NCBI RefSeq assembly: GCF_900115475.1
Contig: NZ_FOWP01000016.1
Location: 1-64,000 of the forward strand
Reading direction: 5' to 3'
Origin: Ectopseudomonas composti
GTDB taxonomy: Bacteria; Pseudomonadota; Gammaproteobacteria; Pseudomonadales; Pseudomonadaceae
Length of the DNA: 64,000 nt
Below, piece by piece: positions 59,938-64,000 of this stretch. Position numbers and translations under genes: made by a program. Under the pieces are notes generated by a model. That model did not search any database, was not told where the DNA came from, and saw only the letters and a list, made by a program, of their open reading frames with translations. Position 1 is the stretch's first letter. Each line of letters opens with the position of its first letter.

Positions 59938-61332
59938 TCAGCGGCTGGCGAGAAGTTCGCCGCCACGCACCACTGCGGCACGTACCTGATTCGGCGCGGT
60001 GCCGCCGATATGGTCACGGGCGCCGACCGAGCCTTCCAGAGTCAGTACGGCGAATACGTCATCACCGATCTGGTCGCTGAACTGACGCAGTTCGTCCAGG
60101 CTCATTTCAGCCAGATCCTTGCCCGTCTGTACGCCATATTTCACGGCGTGACCGACGATTTCGTGGCAGTCGCGGAAGGGCAAGCCCTTACGCACCAGGT
60201 AATCGGCCAGGTCGGTGGCGGTGGAGAAGCCGCGCAGCGCTGCCTCGCGCATGATCTCGCGTTTGGGCTTGATCGCCGGCACCATGTCGGCGAAGGCACG
60301 CAGGCTGTCGCGCAGGGTGTCGGCGGCGTCGAACAGCGGTTCCTTGTCTTCCTGGTTGTCCTTGTTGTAGGCCAGCGGCTGACCTTTCATCAGGGTCAGT
60401 AGGCCGGTCAGGGCGCCGAACACACGGCCGGTCTTGCCGCGCACCAGTTCAGGCACGTCCGGGTTCTTTTTCTGCGGCATGATCGAGGAGCCGGTGCAGA
60501 AACGATCCGGCAGATCGATGAACTGGAACTGGGCGCTGGTCCACAGCACCAGCTCTTCGGAGAAGCGCGACAGGTGCATCATCGCCAGCGAGGCGGCGGC
60601 GCAGAATTCGATGGCGAAGTCGCGATCGGAAACACCGTCGAGCGAGTTGCCGCCAACGGCGTCAAAACCGAGCAGTTCGGCGGTGATCTCGCGGGCAATC
60701 GGGTAGGTGGTGCCGGCCAGCGCTGCCGAGCCCAGTGGCATGCGGTTGGTGCGCTTGCGGCAGTCGACCAGGCGCTCGTAGTCGCGGCTTAGCATCTCGA
60801 ACCAGGCCAGCAGATGGTGGCCGAAGGTCACCGGTTGTGCGGTCTGCAGGTGGGTGAAGCCGGGCATGATGGTGTCCGCTTCGGCTTCGGCCAGGCCCAG
60901 CAGTCCCTGCTGCAGGCGGGTGATCTCGGCAAGGATGATGTCGATCTCGTCGCGCAGCCACAGACGGATGTCGGTGGCCACCTGGTCGTTACGCGAGCGG
61001 CCGGTGTGCAGCTTCTTGCCGGTGACGCCGATGCGGTCGGTCAGGCGTGCCTCGATGTTCATGTGCACATCTTCCAGGTCGACGCGCCAGTCGAACTGGC
61101 CGGCTTCGATCTCTGCCTGGATCTGCTTGAGGCCGTCGACGATGGCCTCACGCTCGGCATCGGTCAGCACGCCGACCTTGGCCAGCATGCTGGCATGGGC
61201 CATGGAGCCCATGATGTCGTGGCGATAGAGGCGCTTGTCGAATTCGACCGAGGCGGTGAAACGGGCGACGAAGGCGTCGACTGGCTCGCTGAAGCGGCCG
61301 CCCCAGGATTGGTTGGTTTTTTCGCTGCTCAT
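59938..61332 (-). CDS. argH: Argininosuccinate lyase
   Basis: 464 aa from the ATG at 61332; the longer frame upstream has no support. Cleaves argininosuccinate to arginine and fumarate. Family signature GSSIMPQKKNPDVPELVR with the catalytic Ser loop; WGGRFSEPVDAFVARFTAS at the N terminus and TGRSRNDQVATDIRLW are diagnostic. Divergent from algZ, as in P. aeruginosa. Confidence 0.97.
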   Translation of the reverse strand: MSSEKTNQSWGGRFSEPVDAFVARFTASVEFDKRLYRHDIMGSMAHASMLAKVGVLTDAEREAIVDGLKQIQAEIEAGQFDWRVDLEDVHMNIEARLTDRIGVTGKKLHTGRSRNDQVATDIRLWLRDEIDIILAEITRLQQGLLGLAEAEADTIMPGFTHLQTAQPVTFGHHLLAWFEMLSRDYERLVDCRKRTNRMPLGSAALAGTTYPIAREITAELLGFDAVGGNSLDGVSDRDFAIEFCAAASLAMMHLSRFSEELVLWTSAQFQFIDLPDRFCTGSSIMPQKKNPDVPELVRGKTGRVFGALTGLLTLMKGQPLAYNKDNQEDKEPLFDAADTLRDSLRAFADMVPAIKPKREIMREAALRGFSTATDLADYLVRKGLPFRDCHEIVGHAVKYGVQTGKDLAEMSLDELRQFSDQIGDDVFAVLTLEGSVGARDHIGGTAPNQVRAAVVRGGELLASR

Positions 61333-61564
61333 GATTTGGGCTCGGGATCGGGCGGGCCACGTTGGCGGCCAGCATGACGGACAAAGTGCGTCGATAATAA
61401 CAGGGTCGGCAGGCGTTTCGCCGCGCCGCATTCGCCGTCGGCCAGGGGGCGGTGTTGTCGGTTGCTTCACAAATCTATCGCGAAGGCGGCATTTCGGTGC
61501 TTTATTTTGTCCGGCCGGTGCCGTCTGGCTTGCCGGCTAGCAGGGCGACACGGAAACTGCGTCG

Positions 61565-62647
61565 ATGCACACACAATCGCTTGCCAAGAACAAACCCAAG
61601 GTGGCCATCGACGATTTCTTCGTCCCGGAACTGTGCCAGCCAGAAGCGCTGCTGAGCATGGTGCTGCTGGCCGAGCTGCTGGTACTGGTGCTGGTGCTCG
61701 CCGAACCCATGACGCCGGGATTCGACTGGGTACGCCTGGCCCTGACCTCGCTGTTCGTGCAGTGGATCGTACTGCTGTCGGCTGCCGTGCTCTGTCGCCT
61801 GCGACCCCTGCTGGCGCGCCTGCGCCCAGCGTTGGCGGGCTGTCTGTGCAGCGCTCTGGTGGTGCTGCTGGCCCTGGGGTGCACGGCCGTGGCCGATTAT
61901 TACGACCTGGGCGGGCCGCTGCCGCGTAGTGGTGAGGTGAATCTTTATCTACGCCATGCGTTGATCAGCCTGATCATGTCTGCACTGCTGCTACGCTATT
62001 TCTATCTGCAGAGCCAATGGCGTCGGCAGGAGCAGGCCGAGCTGCGTGCGCGGATCGAATCGTTGCAGGCGCGGATTCGCCCGCACTTTCTGTTCAATAG
62101 CCTCAACAGCATTGCCAGCCTGGTCACGCTTGATCCATACAAGGCCGAGCAGGCGGTGCTGGATCTGTCCGATCTGTTTCGCGCCAGCCTGGCCAAACCT
62201 GGCACGCTGGTGCCGTGGAAGGAGGAACTGGAACTGGCGAAACGATATCTGTCGATCGAGCACTATCGGCTCGGCGAGCGACTACAGTTGCAGTGGGAGG
62301 TCGAAGGTGTGCCGGAGGATCTGCCGATTCCCCAGCTGACCCTGCAGCCTCTGTTGGAGAATGCGCTGATCTATGGCATCGCGCCACGTATCGAAGGTGG
62401 CCTGGTGCGGGTCGAAGCGGATTACCAGGATGGTGTGTTCAGCTTGTGTGTCAGCAATCCGTATGAAGAGCGGGGCGAGCAGCACCCGTCGCGGGGAACG
62501 CACCAAGCGCTGAGTAATATCGATGCGCGCCTGGCGGCACTTTTTGGGCCGCGCGCGAGTCTCAGCGTGGAGCGCCGTGACGGCCGTCATTACAGCTGTC
62601 TACGCTATCCTTGTGCGAGACTCACGCAGGAAGCCAGAGCAATATGA
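61565..62647 (+). CDS. algZ: Sensor histidine kinase AlgZ (FimS), LytS type
   Basis: 360 aa. Four membrane helices in residues about 20-145, then a His_kinase domain with phospho-acceptor His174 in RIRPHFLFNSLNSIASL and a HATPase part (LTLQPLLENALIYGI). It controls AlgR, governing type IV pili, alginate and virulence genes. Its end overlaps algR by 4 bp (ATGA), so the pair is coupled. Confidence 0.95.
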   Translation: MHTQSLAKNKPKVAIDDFFVPELCQPEALLSMVLLAELLVLVLVLAEPMTPGFDWVRLALTSLFVQWIVLLSAAVLCRLRPLLARLRPALAGCLCSALVVLLALGCTAVADYYDLGGPLPRSGEVNLYLRHALISLIMSALLLRYFYLQSQWRRQEQAELRARIESLQARIRPHFLFNSLNSIASLVTLDPYKAEQAVLDLSDLFRASLAKPGTLVPWKEELELAKRYLSIEHYRLGERLQLQWEVEGVPEDLPIPQLTLQPLLENALIYGIAPRIEGGLVRVEADYQDGVFSLCVSNPYEERGEQHPSRGTHQALSNIDARLAALFGPRASLSVERRDGRHYSCLRYPCARLTQEARAI

Positions 62648-63390
62648 ATGTCCTGATCGTCGATGACGAACCCCTCGCCCGCGAGCGCCTCAGCCGCATG
62701 ATCGGTGAGCTCGAGGGTTACCGGGTCCTGGAGCCCGCCGCCAGCAATGGCGAGGAAGCCCTGACCCTGATCGATAGCCTCAAGCCGGACGTGGTCCTGC
62801 TCGATATCCGCATGCCCGGCCTCGACGGCCTGCAGGTCGCTGCCAAGTTGTGCGAGCGTGAAGCGCCTCCCGCAGTGATCTTCTGCACGGCCCACGACGA
62901 GTTCGCCCTGGAAGCCTTCCAGGTCAGCGCGGTGGGGTATCTGGTCAAGCCGGTGCGCCCCGAGAGCCTGAGCGAAGCGCTGAAAAAAGCCGAACGGCCC
63001 AACCGTGTACAACTTGCGGCCCTGACCCGGCCGGCGGCGGAGACCGGCGGCGGCCCGCGTACCCACATCAGCGCGCGGACCCGCAAGGGTATCGAGCTGA
63101 TTCCGCTGGATCACGTGGTGTACTTCATTGCTGATCACAAGTACGTGACCCTGCGCCACGCAGGCGGCGAAGTGCTGCTGGATGAGCCATTGAAGGCACT
63201 GGAAGACGAGTTCGGTGATCGCTTCGTGCGCATTCATCGCAATGCCCTGGTCGCCCGCGAGCGTATCGAGCGTCTGCAGCGCACGCCGCTCGGACACTTC
63301 CAGCTGTTCCTCAAAGGGCTCGAGGGCGATTCGCTGGTGGTCAGCCGTCGCCACGTGGCGGGTGTGCGCAAGTTGATGCAGGCGCTTTAA
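62644..63390 (+). CDS. algR: LytTR response regulator AlgR
   Basis: 248 aa. Receiver domain with phospho-acceptor Asp54 in VVLLDIRMPGLDG and Lys in GYLVKPVRPES; a C-terminal LytTR DNA-binding domain (FIADHKYVTLRHAGGEVLLD, RIHRNALVARERIERL). Activates alginate and twitching motility genes in P. aeruginosa. Overlaps algZ; hemC follows 92 bp later. Confidence 0.97.
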   Translation: MNVLIVDDEPLARERLSRMIGELEGYRVLEPAASNGEEALTLIDSLKPDVVLLDIRMPGLDGLQVAAKLCEREAPPAVIFCTAHDEFALEAFQVSAVGYLVKPVRPESLSEALKKAERPNRVQLAALTRPAAETGGGPRTHISARTRKGIELIPLDHVVYFIADHKYVTLRHAGGEVLLDEPLKALEDEFGDRFVRIHRNALVARERIERLQRTPLGHFQLFLKGLEGDSLVVSRRHVAGVRKLMQAL

Positions 63391-63482
63391 CGGGCGCCGG
63401 CTGCGGCCTATGGCCGCCTCCTTCTGCCGGCGTCGGGCGAGCCTGTTATTATTCGCGGCAATCCGTTTTCTGGAATTGCCCC

Positions 63483-64000
63483 ATGTCCCGCGAAATTCGC
63501 ATCGCCACCCGTAAGAGCGCCCTGGCCCTGTGGCAGGCCGAATATGTCAAAGCCCGTCTGGAGCAGGCCCATCCCGGCCTGAAGGTCAGCCTGGTGCCGA
63601 TGGTCAGCCGCGGCGACAAGCTGCTCGACGCACCGCTGGCGAAGATCGGTGGCAAGGGGTTGTTCGTCAAGGAACTGGAAACCGCACTGCTGGAAAACCA
63701 GGCTGATATCGCCGTGCACTCGATGAAGGACGTGCCGATGGACTTCCCCGAAGGGCTGGGTCTGTACTGCATCTGCGAGCGTGAAGACCCGCGCGACGCT
63801 TTCGTCTCCAACACCTACGACAGCCTCGATGTACTGCCTGCTGGCAGTGTGGTCGGTACTTCCAGCCTGCGCCGCCAAGCCCAGTTGCTGGCGCGCCGGC
63901 CGGACCTGAAGATCCAGTTCCTGCGTGGCAACGTCAATACCCGCCTGGCCAAACTCGATGCTGGCGAGTACGACGCCATCATCCTCGCTGCTGCCGGTCT
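63483..64000 (+). CDS. hemC: Porphobilinogen deaminase, 5' part (runs off the window)
   Basis: 172 codons are present. Assembles four porphobilinogens into hydroxymethylbilane in haem biosynthesis. REIRIATRKSALALWQAEYV, GGKGLFVKELETALL, VHSMKDVP and SSLRRQAQLLARRP with LRGNVNTRL are HemC hallmarks; the dipyrromethane-attachment Cys lies beyond the window edge. Confidence 0.97.
   Translation, partial: MSREIRIATRKSALALWQAEYVKARLEQAHPGLKVSLVPMVSRGDKLLDAPLAKIGGKGLFVKELETALLENQADIAVHSMKDVPMDFPEGLGLYCICEREDPRDAFVSNTYDSLDVLPAGSVVGTSSLRRQAQLLARRPDLKIQFLRGNVNTRLAKLDAGEYDAIILAAAG

Noticed and set aside
1..64000. CRISPR array or cas genes
   Set aside because: No regularly spaced direct repeats and no Cas protein seen.

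Overview
The window is a GC-rich chromosomal segment of a Pseudomonas (gamma-proteobacterium). Gene content and order follow, from memory, the P. aeruginosa stretch running from the kauB/dadAX/pauR region through rep, comM, glnK, sutA, xerC, dapF, lysA and cyaA to argH, algZ, algR and hemC. The exact species cannot be fixed from sequence reading; a member of the P. mendocina/oleovorans/alcaligenes side of the genus is a reasonable guess.

Layout. 1-3400: end of an OprD-type porin gene, a periplasmic alpha/beta hydrolase, a LuxR-type regulator carrying two degenerate HD-GYP-like segments, a tiny membrane protein and tRNA-Arg(CCG). 3700-21000: a polyamine/GABA/alanine catabolic neighbourhood (gabD, gabT, kauB, a PuuB-like oxidase, dadR-dadA-ridA-dadX, pauR) mixed with transporters and regulators. 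21000-34430: fatty-acid hydroxylase family protein, cytochrome c5, acetyl-CoA hydrolase family protein, xpt, rep helicase, a GGDEF-EAL protein, a MATE pump, LysR and a chemoreceptor. 42100-53500: the second half of comM, ubiK, glnK, an ammonium transporter, YjbQ, sutA, the lppL-lysA-dapF-DUF484-xerC-HAD operon, cyaY, rnk. 53500-64000: lipase, cyaA, small genes, argH, the algZ-algR two-component system and the start of hemC.

The outstanding accessory feature is an AT-rich element of about 6.8 kb (35281-42109) sitting inside comM, the competence-associated MoxR/Mg-chelatase-like helicase gene. Both comM halves are present. If one copy of the 5-bp repeat AGCAG is kept and the element removed, a 1494-nt open frame (497 codons plus stop) is restored exactly, with the insertion four codons before the Walker A motif. 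The element carries a large serine recombinase at one end, a small resolvase/invertase, an XRE repressor with a palindromic operator, an unknown membrane/secreted gene pair, a putative inovirus-Gp2-type replication protein, and a KAP-family P-loop NTPase at the other end. The two element ends carry an 8-bp inverted motif that would flank the core in the excised circle, as expected for attP of a serine integrase. No capsid, portal, conjugation or Tn7-like transposition genes are visible. I read it as a small, probably replicating, serine-integrase island whose KAP gene may be defence cargo and whose excision could switch comM back on.

A second oddity is at glnK: the gene directly downstream looks like the first codons of a canonical amtB followed by unrelated sequence, and a different Amt subtype follows. 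The remainder is conserved core chromosome decorated with several families of short palindromic repeats.
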